From JAHQVI01 sp963749875 (GTDB lineage Bacteria; Pseudomonadota; Alphaproteobacteria; Rhizobiales; Rhodomicrobiaceae): a stretch of 64,000 nt of DNA. Each line of letters opens with the position of its first letter. Position 1 is the stretch's first letter. Of the stretch, positions 31,547 through 41,084 are shown one piece after another. A program made the translations under genes and the position numbers. The notes below the pieces were generated by a model. The model saw only the letters and a program-made list of their open reading frames with translations. It ran no database searches and was not told where the DNA came from. The DNA is taken from the NCBI GenBank assembly GCA_963749875.1, contig CAVVOX010000006.1:124001-188000 (forward strand), in the 5' to 3' direction.

Positions 31547-32606
31547 GAGATTACGTCCGTACTCTTCAATTCCGGCGCCTGCTGCAGGGCGTGCTGGAAG
31601 CGCTCGATGTCTTTGGAGATGATGTTCACGAGCCCGCTCTTGGCCATGTCGTAACCGAGATCGACAGCGCTTGCAAAGCCAATCGCGTCAGCGCCGCCAT
31701 GGCTCTTGATGACAATGCCTTGAAGGCCGAGGAAGATCCCTCCATTGGAATGGCGGGGATCCATCTTGTCGCGCAGCGCGCGGAAGGCTCCCCGCGCGAG
31801 GACGGCGCCGATGCGCGCCAGGAGGGACCGGCTCATCGAAGCGCGCAGATAGGCGGCGATCTGCTTTGCCGTTCCCTCGGCCGCCTTCAGCGCGATATTT
31901 CCCGTGAAGCCCTCGGTCACAACCACATCGACAATGCCCTGTCCCAAGCCGTCGCCTTCGACGAAGCCGCGGTAAGTAATCGGCAGATCCGGCTTTTTCA
32001 GGGCTTCGCCCGCCCGCTTGATCTCATCAAGCCCTTTGATTTCCTCCACACCGATATTCAGAAGGCCGACGGAAGGCTTGTCGACGTGAAACAGGGCGCG
32101 GGCCAGCGCCGCGCCCATGCCGGCATTGTCGACAAGCTGGCGGGCATCCGCGCCGACATTTGCGCCGATATCGAGCACGATGCATTCGCTGGAAATGGTC
32201 GGCCAGACGCCAGCGATCGCCGGCCGGTCGATATTGGCCAGGGTCTGAAGGCAGAACATCGACATCGCCATCAGCGCGCCGGTATTGCCGGCTGATACCA
32301 CCGCGTCGGCCTCGCCGTTCTTGGCGGCCTCGAGCGCCTTCCACATGCTGCTCTTGCGCCGGCCCTGGCGAAGCGCCTGGCTCGGCTTTGCGTTCATGGC
32401 AACCGCAACATCGGTGTGGATGACGCGCGAGTTCCGCGCCAGCGCCGGATGCGCATCGAGATGCGGCTCGATCGCCTTTTCGTCGCCGAAGATGAGAAAT
32501 TCCGTATCGGGATGGCGCACAAGCGAGAGCGCCGCACCGGCAATCGCGATCGACGGCCCGTGATCCCCCCCATCGCATCGAGCGCTATTCTAATTCGAGC
32601 GTTCAT
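31543..32606 (-). CDS. plsX: Phosphate acyltransferase PlsX, apparent frameshift near the N-terminus
   Basis: Converts acyl-ACP to acyl-phosphate for phospholipid synthesis. The main frame (31543 to 32520) gives HPDTEFLIFGDE, VSAGNTGALMAMS, DIGANVGADARQLV and VVVTEGFTGNIALKAAEG, all typical. The expected N-terminus MNARIRIALDAMGG starts at ATG 32606 behind AGAGGA but is in another frame. The frames meet at a run of seven G (plus-strand C7, 32565-32571), where eight would give AMGGDHGPSIAIAGAALSLVRHPDTEF as in the family. Either one base was lost in sequencing or the gene is really frameshifted. Since plsX is followed by coupled fabH and is normally needed for growth, an error or slippage tract is more likely than a dead gene. 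Confidence 0.9.
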
Positions 32607-32840
32607 TCCTCTGCTATCCGGGCTTGCCGAAGTCGGGCTGGGGGTTGGGGCCGAACCGCCGCGCTGAACGCGCGTGACCATACTTCATGACGCGGCTTTT
32701 ACAAGGAAATTCAGGGCTGGAGACCTGTGCGAAGCTGGGCGGGGCTTCTTTCTGGCGGCGACTTTTCCGCTCCCGCCGCCGTTCCTTGGGCCGGGCGACA
32801 AGAGCTCGCCCCGGCGACAAGGCTGTAAAATGATCCCGCT

Positions 32841-33407
32841 TCAGCTTCGTTTCTTGGATTTCAGCTTTTCCAGTTCGGCGAAGGGGCCTTCAGCCTTACC
32901 CTCGTCCATGGCCTTCCGATCCTCCCAATCGAATGCGACGCCGTCTTTGCGGGGATAGGGATTGATCGCGCTGGCAAGGATTTCGGCGGCGAGGGCGCCC
33001 AAATCGATCTGATCGCCGATGATCGGGACGGGCGGGTCATCCGGAAGCGCTTCGGGCCCGATCGCCTGTTCCTCCTCGACCTCCTCCTTGATCTGATCCT
33101 GCGGCCAGCATTCCAGATCGACCGCCTCCTCCACCTCCTCCGAGACCGGCTCCAGGGTCACGACGCAGGCTTGCGTCAAACGGGCGGAAAGGTGCCCGGT
33201 GAGGCGAAAGCGCTCGCCGGAAACCGGCTCCAGGCGGTATCGGAAGCTGAAATCGTCGAGGCTCTCAAGTTTGAGGAACGAAGCCAGTCTTGCGCGCTCG
33301 TTCCCGCCAAACTCCAGACGGCCTTCTATGGGCTGCAGGCGATCCCGGAGCGATATCAGGTGGGAAAGAATGGGTCCTTTCGCAGCCTCGCCGGCCTTAA
33401 TAGGCAT
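32841..33407 (-). CDS. DUF177 (YceD-type) protein
   Basis: A 188-residue DUF177 protein. In bacteria this family is linked to 23S rRNA accumulation and usually lies before rpmF-plsX; here plsX follows after 230 bp and rpmF is absent. Visible features are the conserved CVVTLEPVSEEVEEAVDLE stretch in the middle and the C-terminal IDLGALAAEILASAINPYPRKDG. ATG 33407 is chosen because homology begins just after it. It overlaps the upstream chaperone gene by 11 bp. Confidence 0.85.
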   Translation of the reverse strand: MPIKAGEAAKGPILSHLISLRDRLQPIEGRLEFGGNERARLASFLKLESLDDFSFRYRLEPVSGERFRLTGHLSARLTQACVVTLEPVSEEVEEAVDLECWPQDQIKEEVEEEQAIGPEALPDDPPVPIIGDQIDLGALAAEILASAINPYPRKDGVAFDWEDRKAMDEGKAEGPFAELEKLKSKKRS

Positions 33408-33951
33408 TCCTTGGTCCAACGATTTCGGGGAAGCGGATATTGCCCTGCAGCAGCATATTGAGGGGCATTTCCTGAATGTTCTTGATCGACTGCCCGATAT
33501 AGTTCGCCAGGGAGTCCGAAGCCACCGGCTGCTCACTTTTGCCTTCGGCGCTTTGGAAACTTTTCCACACCTCGGCCGCGAGCCCCTTCATGTCGTTGCG
33601 TTGCAGCGCCGTCGAATAGGCGAGCAATTGCCCGTAGAAGAGCTGTGCGATCTTGCGGACCTCTTTCGGCACGTTGCGGTCCGAGACGCCCAGATCGCGC
33701 ACCATCGTATCCATCTCGCGGATGAAGGCCTCGACGATCTCCTGGGCCAGAAGCTGGCCCTCGCGGCCGCCGAGCTTCAGAATCTGCAGCACGACAAACA
33801 TGTGGATGACGAGCATGTCGAACCGGCCGGATAGCGTGTCCGGCACTCCGCAGCGTATATAGAAGCCGGGATTACGTGACTGCGCCACAATTGCGTCGTA
33901 GATCTTTTCGGCAGCTTCCTTGCGGGCCGCGCGACCTGCAAACCAGCGGAA
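33397..33951 (-). CDS. Ubiquinol-cytochrome c chaperone family protein (CBP3/UQCC1)
   Basis: A 184-residue protein with the CBP3/UQCC1 fold, which in mitochondria helps assemble cytochrome b of the bc1 complex. Typical stretches are AEKIYDAIVAQSRNPGFYIRCGVPDTLSGRFDMLVIHMFVVL and IREMDTMVRDLGVSDRNVPKEVRKIAQLFYGQL. Start choice is uncertain: ATG 33951 gives the family-like MFRWFAGRA, whereas ATG 33996 and GTG 34020 would lengthen it; none has a good ribosome site. It is coupled to DUF177 by an 11-bp overlap. Confidence 0.85.
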   Translation of the reverse strand, partial: FRWFAGRAARKEAAEKIYDAIVAQSRNPGFYIRCGVPDTLSGRFDMLVIHMFVVLQILKLGGREGQLLAQEIVEAFIREMDTMVRDLGVSDRNVPKEVRKIAQLFYGQLLAYSTALQRNDMKGLAAEVWKSFQSAEGKSEQPVASDSLANYIGQSIKNIQEMPLNMLLQGNIRFPEIVGPRNAY

Positions 33952-34099
33952 CATCGGTGTCGTATGACCTTGGCCCTGGAATCTGTTACGCGTCATGTTC
34001 GTCACGGCAGCCACCACCACGCAAATGAATCTTACGGCCTGGGAATAAAAGCTCTTAACGCCTGAATTTAGGCTTTACTGGATCGCAAGGTACAGCTCT

Positions 34100-34633
34100 A
34101 TGTCAAATCAAGATTCCCCATATATGAGAAATGGTGCTTTCATGAGGCCAAAGCAGAAAAAACGCGAAAAATTTTTCCGGCGTCCGCTTAAGCGATCGAT
34201 CAGCGCCATCGGCATTGTGTTATTCCTTTCCGCTTGTGCGGCGGACATTACCAAACATGGTCATGTCTTCACGGATGAGGATCTAGCGCAGGTGAAAGAA
34301 GGGATGAGTCGTGATCAGGTGATTCTTGCCCTTGGAACACCGGATACCAAATCCACCGTCGACCAAAATGCTTTCTACTACATTTCTACGACAACAGAAA
34401 GGTCTGCGGCGTTCCTGAGCCCGGAAATTGTTGATCGCAGGGTTGTGGCGATTTATTTCGACCAAAACAATACGGTAAATCGCCTCGCCAATTACGGTCT
34501 TAAGGACGGAAAAGTCATCGATTTCGTCACACGCCAGACGCCCTCGAGAGGCTCGGAAGACGGTTTGTTGAAAGAGCTTTTCCGAAATATCGGGCGGCCG
34601 GTTCCCAAGGCCAATCCGGGCGGTGGCTATTGA
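34100..34633 (+). CDS. bamE: Outer membrane assembly lipoprotein BamE
   Basis: Lipoprotein subunit of the BAM complex that folds outer-membrane beta-barrels. The 177-residue product has a hydrophobic signal ending in the lipobox LSAC (about 36) and a SmpA/OmlA domain with VKEGMSRDQVILALGTPDTKS and AIYFDQNNTVNRLANYGLKDGKVIDF. The start at 34100 has AAGG nine bases upstream; later in-frame ATGs at 34124 and 34142 would also leave the signal intact. It is divergent from the chaperone gene and ends before a bidirectional terminator. Confidence 0.93.
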   Translation: MSNQDSPYMRNGAFMRPKQKKREKFFRRPLKRSISAIGIVLFLSACAADITKHGHVFTDEDLAQVKEGMSRDQVILALGTPDTKSTVDQNAFYYISTTTERSAAFLSPEIVDRRVVAIYFDQNNTVNRLANYGLKDGKVIDFVTRQTPSRGSEDGLLKELFRNIGRPVPKANPGGGY

Positions 34634-34662
34634 TCGTCCTGCTTACGGCATTCAGACAAGGA

Positions 34663-34686
34663 AAAGGGCCCCGCGCGGGCCCCTTT
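34663..34686. terminator. Bidirectional rho-independent terminator between bamE and hppA
   Basis: AAAGGGCCCCGC and GCGGGCCCCTTT form a stem with one mismatch. T-rich tails lie on both sides (tttcatt on the plus strand, ttttccttg on the minus strand), so it can end both bamE and hppA transcripts. Confidence 0.8.
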
Positions 34687-34709
34687 CATTGTCGGAGATC
34701 CCGACGTCG

Positions 34710-36821
34710 TTAGTGCTGCGCCAGAACGGCGAGCAGCAGGAGCGCGACGATGTTGGTGATCTTGATCATCGGGTTGACCGCCGGGCCCGCCGTATCCTTG
34801 TAAGGATCGCCGACCGTATCGCCGGTCACCGAGGCCTTATGCGCCTCCGAGCCCTTGTAATGCGTCTGCCCGTGCGAATCCGTGAAGCCGTCTTCGAAGC
34901 TCTTCTTGGCATTGTCCCAGGCGCCGCCGCCAGCCGTCATCGAGATGGCGACGAACAGACCGGTGACGATCACGCCCATCAGCATCGCACCCACTGCGGA
35001 GAAGGCAGCCGACTGCCCCGCGATCGCTTTGATCACGAAATAGCAGACGATGGGCGAGAGGACAGGAAGCAGCGACGGCACGATCATCTCCTTGATCGCG
35101 GCGCGGGTCAGCATATCGACGGCGCGACCGTAATCCGGCTTTTCCGTGCCTTCCATGATGCCGGGCTTCTCCTTGAACTGGCGGCGCACTTCGACCACCA
35201 CGGCCTGAGCCGCACGGCCAACCGCCGTCATCGAGATGCCGCCGAACAGGTACGGTAGCATGCCGCCGAAAAGCAGGCCGACCACAACGTAAGGGTTTGA
35301 CAGGTCGAACGTGACCCGCAAATCCGAGAAGTAAGCCTGCAGATCCTGGGTGTAGGCTGCGAAGAGCACAAGTGCACCGAGACCTGCGGAGCCGATAGCG
35401 TAACCCTTGGTCACAGCCTTGGTCGTATTGCCGACGGCGTCGAGAGCGTCGGTATTCTTACGCACTTCGTCCGGAAGGCCGGCCATCTCGGCGATACCAC
35501 CGGCATTGTCCGTCACCGGACCGAAAGCGTCGAGCGCAACGATCATGCCGGCAAGCGCAAGCATCGTCGTCACCGCAACGGCAATGCCGAACAGACCGGC
35601 CAGATTGAAGGTCACGATGATGCCGGCAATGATGACGATCGCCGGAAGCGCGGTGGCTTCGAGCGAAACGGCAAGGCCCTGAATGACGTTGGTACCATGA
35701 CCGGTGATCGATGCTTCTGCGATCGAGTTCACTGGGCGGTAGCCGATACCCGTGTAATATTCAGTGATCCAGATGATCAGGCCGGTGATGACGAGGCCGA
35801 CTACACCGCACCAGAACAGCGACATCGGCGTGAAAGTCGCCCCGATTGCCGTGATCGGCGTCGACATGCTGCCGAAGACGATGAGCATGACCGGGTAAAG
35901 CGCGATCAGCGACAGGACGCCGGTAGCGAGGATGCCCTTATAGAGCGCCCCCATGATGTTGCCGCTGCTGCCCAGCTTGACGAAAAAGGTGCCAATGATC
36001 GAGGTCACGACGCACGCACCGCCGATGGTGAGCGGCAGCATCATGCCGGCAAGCTTGAACTCCTGCGGCAGCGCGATGGCCGCGAGCACCATCGTCGCCA
36101 CCGCCGTGACGACATAGGTCTCGAACAGGTCTGCCGCCATGCCGGCGCAGTCGCCGACATTGTCGCCGACATTGTCGGCGATCGTGGCGGGGTTGCGCGG
36201 GTCGTCCTCGGGAATGCCGGCTTCCACCTTGCCGACCATGTCGCCGCCGACATCGGCGCCCTTGGTGAAGATGCCGCCGCCGAGACGTGCGAAGATCGAA
36301 ATGAGCGAAGCGCCGAAGGAGGTTGCAATGAGCGCGTCGATCACCTCGCGGCTCGTCGGCTCAAGGCCGAGGATGGTCTTGAGGAAGAAGAAATACAGCG
36401 TCACGCCGAGAAGGCCGAGTCCGGCGACGAGCAGGCCGGTCACCGCGCCCGATTTGAATGCGAGGTCGAGCCCGCCCGCCAGCGAATGCGTCGCCGCCTG
36501 CGCCACGCGGACATTGGCGCGCACCGAGACATGCATGCCGATGAAACCCGCAGAGCCCGACAGGATCGCGCCGAGCGCGAAGCCGACCGCGGACTTCCAG
36601 CCAAGCAGGTAGAAGGCGAGCACGAATATCACGAGGCCCACGATGCCAATCGTCGTATATTGGCGTTTGAGGTAGGCTTGCGCGCCTTCGCGAACCGCGG
36701 CCGAAATCTCCTGCATCTGCGCGCTGCCTGCGTCGGCCGCCATCACGGACCGGATTGCCCACACGCCATAGACAATGGACAGGGCGCCACACGCGATAAT
36801 GGCCCAAATCAAACCGTTCAT
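34710..36821 (-). CDS. hppA: Proton-translocating membrane pyrophosphatase
   Basis: Polytopic pump of 703 residues, with about 16 membrane segments, that couples hydrolysis of pyrophosphate to proton export. The substrate site is seen in GGGIFTKGADVGGDMVGKVEAGIPEDDPRNPATIADNVGDNVGD (about 195-238) and in VTDNAGGIAEMAG. The motif GNTTKA (about residue 476) carries lysine at the position that is alanine in K+-dependent enzymes, so this should be the K+-independent type. GAGGG precedes ATG 36821. The gene stands alone and ends at the shared terminator. Confidence 0.97.
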   Translation of the reverse strand: MNGLIWAIIACGALSIVYGVWAIRSVMAADAGSAQMQEISAAVREGAQAYLKRQYTTIGIVGLVIFVLAFYLLGWKSAVGFALGAILSGSAGFIGMHVSVRANVRVAQAATHSLAGGLDLAFKSGAVTGLLVAGLGLLGVTLYFFFLKTILGLEPTSREVIDALIATSFGASLISIFARLGGGIFTKGADVGGDMVGKVEAGIPEDDPRNPATIADNVGDNVGDCAGMAADLFETYVVTAVATMVLAAIALPQEFKLAGMMLPLTIGGACVVTSIIGTFFVKLGSSGNIMGALYKGILATGVLSLIALYPVMLIVFGSMSTPITAIGATFTPMSLFWCGVVGLVITGLIIWITEYYTGIGYRPVNSIAEASITGHGTNVIQGLAVSLEATALPAIVIIAGIIVTFNLAGLFGIAVAVTTMLALAGMIVALDAFGPVTDNAGGIAEMAGLPDEVRKNTDALDAVGNTTKAVTKGYAIGSAGLGALVLFAAYTQDLQAYFSDLRVTFDLSNPYVVVGLLFGGMLPYLFGGISMTAVGRAAQAVVVEVRRQFKEKPGIMEGTEKPDYGRAVDMLTRAAIKEMIVPSLLPVLSPIVCYFVIKAIAGQSAAFSAVGAMLMGVIVTGLFVAISMTAGGGAWDNAKKSFEDGFTDSHGQTHYKGSEAHKASVTGDTVGDPYKDTAGPAVNPMIKITNIVALLLLAVLAQH

Positions 36822-37134
36822 TTGTTCATCCCTCGTAAGAATTAGGCGGGAGGCCTTACATTGCTTATCGTTCTGCGCAAGGCCCGCGGCGCTTCGGTTT
36901 TGTCGAAGCGCTAATCATTCCGTCGCAGTCCCAGGCAGCATTGGTGTGAAGGGCTGCTCCCCTAGGAAGCCGCCGGGACAATAGAAAAATCGGCCCGGTT
37001 CTGCAACAGAACCGTTCAAATGTTCAGCCTGTCCTTAAGAAGGTCGCGCGCGGATGCAGAAGCTGCGCGCCGCCGGGCATCATGGCCGGGATCAGACCAG
37101 ACGCAGCTTCGGCCTGCCGCGCAGCTCGGCCAGC
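36822..37134. promoter_or_regulatory. Upstream region of hppA with a strong hairpin
   Basis: No gene is seen. GCGCTTCG (36889-36896) and CGAAGCGC (36904-36911) form a perfect 8-bp stem with a 7-base loop, about 70-90 bp before the hppA ATG. It lacks a T-tract and may be a 5' UTR element. The promoter of hppA should lie in this region. Confidence 0.4.
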
Positions 37135-38355
37135 TCAATATTGCGCCGAGGTGAAGCCGTTTGGCGCCGGCTCGATCACCTGATTGCCGTAGCGCTGGAC
37201 TGCGAGGATGGCGAAGCCGCGTTCCGAGGTGCCGTCGCCGCGCAGACGGAACAACCCGTCGATCCCCGAAAAGCCGTTCGACCGCGTCAATGTTTCCTGC
37301 GTGAAGCGCGAGCCGGCGGGATTGTTCGAAAGCGAAATGGCAAGGCTGACCGCATCATAGGCGAGCGTCGAGAGCCGCGGCGGCACCTCCCCATAGGTCT
37401 CGACATAGCGCTTGGTGAACTCCGTCCAACCCTTGGGATCGGGAGCCGGGAACCAGGCGCCGACGAGTGCCTTCTCCTTGCCGACGCCGGTATAGTCCCA
37501 GCCGCTCGAGCCGAGAAGCTGCACCGCGCTCGTGTCGATCTCCGCATAAGGCAGCAGCGGCGCGAGCGCCGGGAGCGAATTTGCTGCCGCCGGCATGAAG
37601 AGCGCATCGATCTGGGGCGGTTCGCCTTTTTTCGCCAAGGCCGCGATCTCGCGGACCGGGCTCACCATGCCGTTGGCGTCCTGTGGATAGCTTTTGACCG
37701 CAACCACCTGGCCGCCGAGCTGATTGACCGCGCCGAGGAAACTCTGTTCGACGAGCCGCCCATATTCGGTCTGCGGCACCAGCGCGGCAAAGCGGGTCTT
37801 GCCTCTGCTGATGGCGTAGGAAACGATGCGGGGGACGTCGCTGCCGGCCAGGAAGCTGAGCAGATAGACACCGTTCCCGGCCACTTTCCGGTCGCTCGAG
37901 AAGGCGATCATCGGAACGCCGGCGCTGTGGGCCTCGGGCGCAGCCGCCGCGACCTCATTGGCGAAGAGCGGCCCGATGATGAGCTCGGCGCCCTCCTTCA
38001 CCGCCTCCTGCGCCGCCTGTTTGGCGCCTTCGGGCGTGCTGCCGGTGTCTTTCGGGACAAGCTCGACATTGGGATTGTCGAAATCGAACAGGGCCAGCTC
38101 GCCCGCCTGTTTGAGCGCCTTGGCGACGTTCTGCGAAGCGCCGCCGCTCAGGGGCAGGAGAAAGGCCACTTTGACGCCGGGCTTCGGGGTGCCGGTATCG
38201 ATCGCCGCGCCGCCGGCTTCCTCGCCCCCGCCACCGGTGATCGAGCAGCCGGAGAGCAGCAGGGCGAGCAGCAAAAGACCCGCGGCCCAAACCGAATGCA
38301 GTCCATTTTGATGGGGCGGCCGGAAAGCGCGGTCTCGAGCCAGCATGCCTTTCAT
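37135..38355 (-). CDS. Penicillin-binding protein activator-like lipoprotein (Peripla_BP_6 fold)
   Basis: A lipoprotein of about 406 residues with signal LLLLALLLSGC (lipobox Cys about 32) and a periplasmic binding-protein type I domain: VKVAFLLPLSGGASQNVAKALKQAGELALFDF and AELIIGPLFANEVAAAAPEAHSAGVPMIAFSSD. In alphaproteobacteria this gene faces rsmI-yraN and is annotated as a PBP activator related to the N-terminal part of LpoA; binding of a penicillin-binding protein is inferred. Of several in-frame starts (38421, 38418, 38355, 38346) ATG 38355 is preferred because AAGGA lies close by and the signal peptide is then compact. Confidence 0.8.
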   Translation of the reverse strand: MKGMLARDRAFRPPHQNGLHSVWAAGLLLLALLLSGCSITGGGGEEAGGAAIDTGTPKPGVKVAFLLPLSGGASQNVAKALKQAGELALFDFDNPNVELVPKDTGSTPEGAKQAAQEAVKEGAELIIGPLFANEVAAAAPEAHSAGVPMIAFSSDRKVAGNGVYLLSFLAGSDVPRIVSYAISRGKTRFAALVPQTEYGRLVEQSFLGAVNQLGGQVVAVKSYPQDANGMVSPVREIAALAKKGEPPQIDALFMPAAANSLPALAPLLPYAEIDTSAVQLLGSSGWDYTGVGKEKALVGAWFPAPDPKGWTEFTKRYVETYGEVPPRLSTLAYDAVSLAISLSNNPAGSRFTQETLTRSNGFSGIDGLFRLRGDGTSERGFAILAVQRYGNQVIEPAPNGFTSAQY

Positions 38356-38614
38356 GTCCTTTTTCGCCGTCAACGGGTGGCGGCCAAATTCACGGGGGCA
38401 ATATTTTCGGGGTGTCATCACGTCTTGGCGCCTGACCCAATATCACTGCCGCCGCAAATTGAAGCAGCAGGAACTGCGACGCAACCTTAAGGAATCGCCA
38501 CCCGCTCGCGAAGCTTGGCACAATTTCCCCCGGATGGCACCCCCAGTTCTTAGGTTGGGACTGTGGCCAGATGGTGATAGGCAGGATCCATCAACCGAAT
38601 TTGCGAGCGGCTTC

Positions 38615-39505
38615 ATGGCAGGGACATTGGCTGATGCGGTGCGGGATCTATTGGACCGAGAGTTGGCTACCCCGCTTGCGCCGGGTCTTTATCTGGTTGC
38701 GACGCCCATCGGCAATTTGACCGACATGACGCTCAGAGCCCTGTCCGTCCTTGCCCGCGCGGATCACGTCTACTGCGAAGATACAAGGCAGACGCAGAAA
38801 CTCACCAGCCGCTACAGCCTGCCTCAGCGCCTCAACCCCTATCACGATCACAATGCTGCGCGAGAACGGCCCAGAATTCTCAAAAGACTTGCCGAAGGCG
38901 CCTCGGTCGCGCTGGTGTCGGATGCGGGGACGCCGCTGATTTCAGATCCCGGCTATAAGCTTGTCCGCGAAGCGGCGGCCCAGGGTAGCGAGGTCATCAG
39001 CATTCCCGGCCCGTCCGCCGTGCTGGCCGCCCTGACCGCGAGCGGGCTTCCAACGGACAGTTTCTTCTTCGGCGGCTTTCTGCCGCCCCGCGAGGCGGCG
39101 GCGAAGAAGCGCCTCAGCGCGCTCGCAAATGTTCCGGCGACGCTCATTTTCTTCGAGACGGCCGCCCGGCTCGACCGGACATTGCGGTCTCTGGCGGAGA
39201 TTTTCCCCGGCCGCGAAGTCGTGCTTGCGCGCGAGCTGACCAAGCGGTTCGAAGAGATCATCCGCACAACATTGCCGGCAAGACAGCTTGAAGGAAAGGA
39301 ATGGAAAGGCGAATTCGTGCTTCTCGCCTCACCGCCAGTCGATGAAGCCCCCGACGAGGCGCAAATCGAAAAAGCCGTCCGAGAGGCGCTCAAATACGCC
39401 ACATTGCGGGACGCTGTGGAAGAGGTGAGAAGAACATTGCGTGCACCTCGGAAGCAGGTCTATGATCTGGCTCTCAAATTCCAGAAAGACGATCGGCAAG
39501 GATGA
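38615..39505 (+). CDS. rsmI: 16S rRNA (cytidine-2'-O)-methyltransferase RsmI
   Basis: Methylates the 2'-OH of C1402 in 16S rRNA with SAM. The 296-residue protein has PGLYLVATPIGNLTDMTLRAL (about 22-42), YCEDTRQTQKL, ALVSDAGTPLISDPGYKLV and IPGPSAVLAALTASGLP of the tetrapyrrole methylase fold. ATG 38615 is chosen; the frame upstream is non-conserved. The last four bases overlap yraN, and rsmI-yraN-gshB is the usual order in this group. Confidence 0.95.
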   Translation: MAGTLADAVRDLLDRELATPLAPGLYLVATPIGNLTDMTLRALSVLARADHVYCEDTRQTQKLTSRYSLPQRLNPYHDHNAARERPRILKRLAEGASVALVSDAGTPLISDPGYKLVREAAAQGSEVISIPGPSAVLAALTASGLPTDSFFFGGFLPPREAAAKKRLSALANVPATLIFFETAARLDRTLRSLAEIFPGREVVLARELTKRFEEIIRTTLPARQLEGKEWKGEFVLLASPPVDEAPDEAQIEKAVREALKYATLRDAVEEVRRTLRAPRKQVYDLALKFQKDDRQG

Positions 39506-39870
39506 TGAGCGGCAAAGCGCAAAGACGCAAAGCTTATGAGAAGGGGCGCAAAGCCGAAGAACTGGCCGCATCGATGCTCGCCGGACATGGCTACCGCATT
39601 TTGGGTCGCCGCTATCGCTCGCCGGCCGGGGAGATCGATCTCATTGCCGAAAAGGACCGGCATCTCGCCTTTGTCGAGGTCAAAGCGCGCCGCAATCTGA
39701 GCGATGCCGCATGGTCGGTGACACCGCGCCAGCAGCGAAGGATTGCCGATGCCGCAGGCTATTGGCTGCAGAGCTTTCCCGAATATCTGGACCGCGATAT
39801 GTCGTTCGATGCGGTTCTCATCGCGCCGCGTGAGGCCAGCGAACATATCCAGGATGCGTTCCGGCTCTGA
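39502..39870 (+). CDS. YraN family protein (UPF0102, nuclease-like fold)
   Basis: A 122-residue UPF0102 protein with the Holliday-junction-resolvase-like core: KGRKAEELAASMLAGHGYRILGRRYRSPAGEIDLIAEKDRHLAFVEVKAR. The E...D...ExK set of a restriction-type nuclease is present, but activity is not established for the family. Two tandem ATGs (39502, 39505) overlap the rsmI stop; the first is given. Confidence 0.9.
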   Translation: MMSGKAQRRKAYEKGRKAEELAASMLAGHGYRILGRRYRSPAGEIDLIAEKDRHLAFVEVKARRNLSDAAWSVTPRQQRRIADAAGYWLQSFPEYLDRDMSFDAVLIAPREASEHIQDAFRL

Positions 39871-39988
39871 ATATACGGCTTTGCCGCTTCCCGCGATAAG
39901 TGTCGTCAAATCCCAAGATTTGCTGCAGGAATAGTCGGGCTATAGCCGGGCTTCGAGGTCCGCTGCCCTATTTGCATGTGAGCAGGAG

Positions 39989-40948
39989 ATGAAGATGGCG
40001 TTGCGCGCCGCATTCCAGATGGACCCGATCGACCGGCTGGTCATTCGGGGCGATTCCACTTTCGCGCTGATGCTCGAAGGTCAGCGCCGGGGGCACGAAC
40101 TCCTTTATTATACGCCGGCCGATCTGGCTTTGTGGAACGCCAGAATCATCGCCCATGTCAACCCGGTCCAGGTGATGGATCAGGAGGGCAGCCACTACCG
40201 GCTGGGCGAGCGCCGTCTGGCGGACCTTGCCGAATGCGATGTGGTCCATTTGCGGCAGGACCCGCCTTTCGACATGTCCTACATCACGACGACCCATCTG
40301 CTCGAGGCCTTGGCGCCCGGCACGCTGGTGGTCAACAACCCGGCCAGCGTGCGCAACTCGCCGGAGAAGCTGTTCGTCACCCAATTCCCGGAGCTGATGC
40401 CGCCGACATTGATCACGCGCTCCCTGGAGGATGTGAAGGCCTTCCGCCGCGAGCACCGTGACATCATCATCAAGCCGCTTTACGGCAATGGCGGCGCCGC
40501 CATTTTCCGGCTTCAGCACGAGGACACAAATCTCGGCTCGCTCGTCGAGCTCTTCCAGACCGTCTTCCGTGAGCCGTTCATCGTCCAGCGCTATCAGCCC
40601 GAAGTCCGCGAGGGCGACAAGCGGATCATCCTGGTCGATGGCGAGATTGCCGGCGCGATCAACCGCGTCCCCGCGATCGAGGAAACCCGCTCCAATATGC
40701 ATGTCGGCGGCCGTCCCGAACCGACCGAGATTACCGATCGCGAAAGGGAGATTTGCGCGACCATCGGCCCGGAGCTGAAACGGCGCGGCCTCATCTTCAC
40801 CGGCATCGATGTCATCGGCGACTATCTGACGGAGATCAACGTGACCTCGCCGACCGGAATTCGCGAGGTCCAGCGCTTCGGCGGGCCCGATATTGCGGCA
40901 ATGATCTGGGATGCCGTCGAATCCCGCTGTGGCGGTAGCGGCGGCTGA
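39989..40948 (+). CDS. gshB: Glutathione synthase
   Basis: ATP-grasp enzyme that joins glycine to gamma-glutamylcysteine. The 319-residue product shows AFQMDPIDRLVIRGDSTFALMLEGQRRGHE at the N-terminus, DPPFDMSYITTTHLLE, the ATP-binding DIIIKPLYGNGGAAIFRL and the C-terminal GIDVIGDYLTEINVTSPTGIRE. It lies 118 bp after yraN in the same direction and probably shares its operon. Glutathione made here could serve the GST gene at 6008. Confidence 0.96.
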   Translation: MKMALRAAFQMDPIDRLVIRGDSTFALMLEGQRRGHELLYYTPADLALWNARIIAHVNPVQVMDQEGSHYRLGERRLADLAECDVVHLRQDPPFDMSYITTTHLLEALAPGTLVVNNPASVRNSPEKLFVTQFPELMPPTLITRSLEDVKAFRREHRDIIIKPLYGNGGAAIFRLQHEDTNLGSLVELFQTVFREPFIVQRYQPEVREGDKRIILVDGEIAGAINRVPAIEETRSNMHVGGRPEPTEITDREREICATIGPELKRRGLIFTGIDVIGDYLTEINVTSPTGIREVQRFGGPDIAAMIWDAVESRCGGSGG

Positions 40949-41084
40949 GCGAGCCCACCGTAATCGCCTTTAGCCCTGAAATATATCTATAGGGGATAAT
41001 GACGTAATCGCGCGTATGTTCATGTCTTGTTCCAGATGCTAGCGTCCCGCCGTAAGTTCAGGTTTGTCTGAAGCGGATGGGGCC

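Noticed and set aside
37054..38490. Long plus-strand frame of 478 codons opposite the LpoA-like gene
   Set aside because: It is a shadow of the lipoprotein gene, which has a lipobox and a recognised fold.
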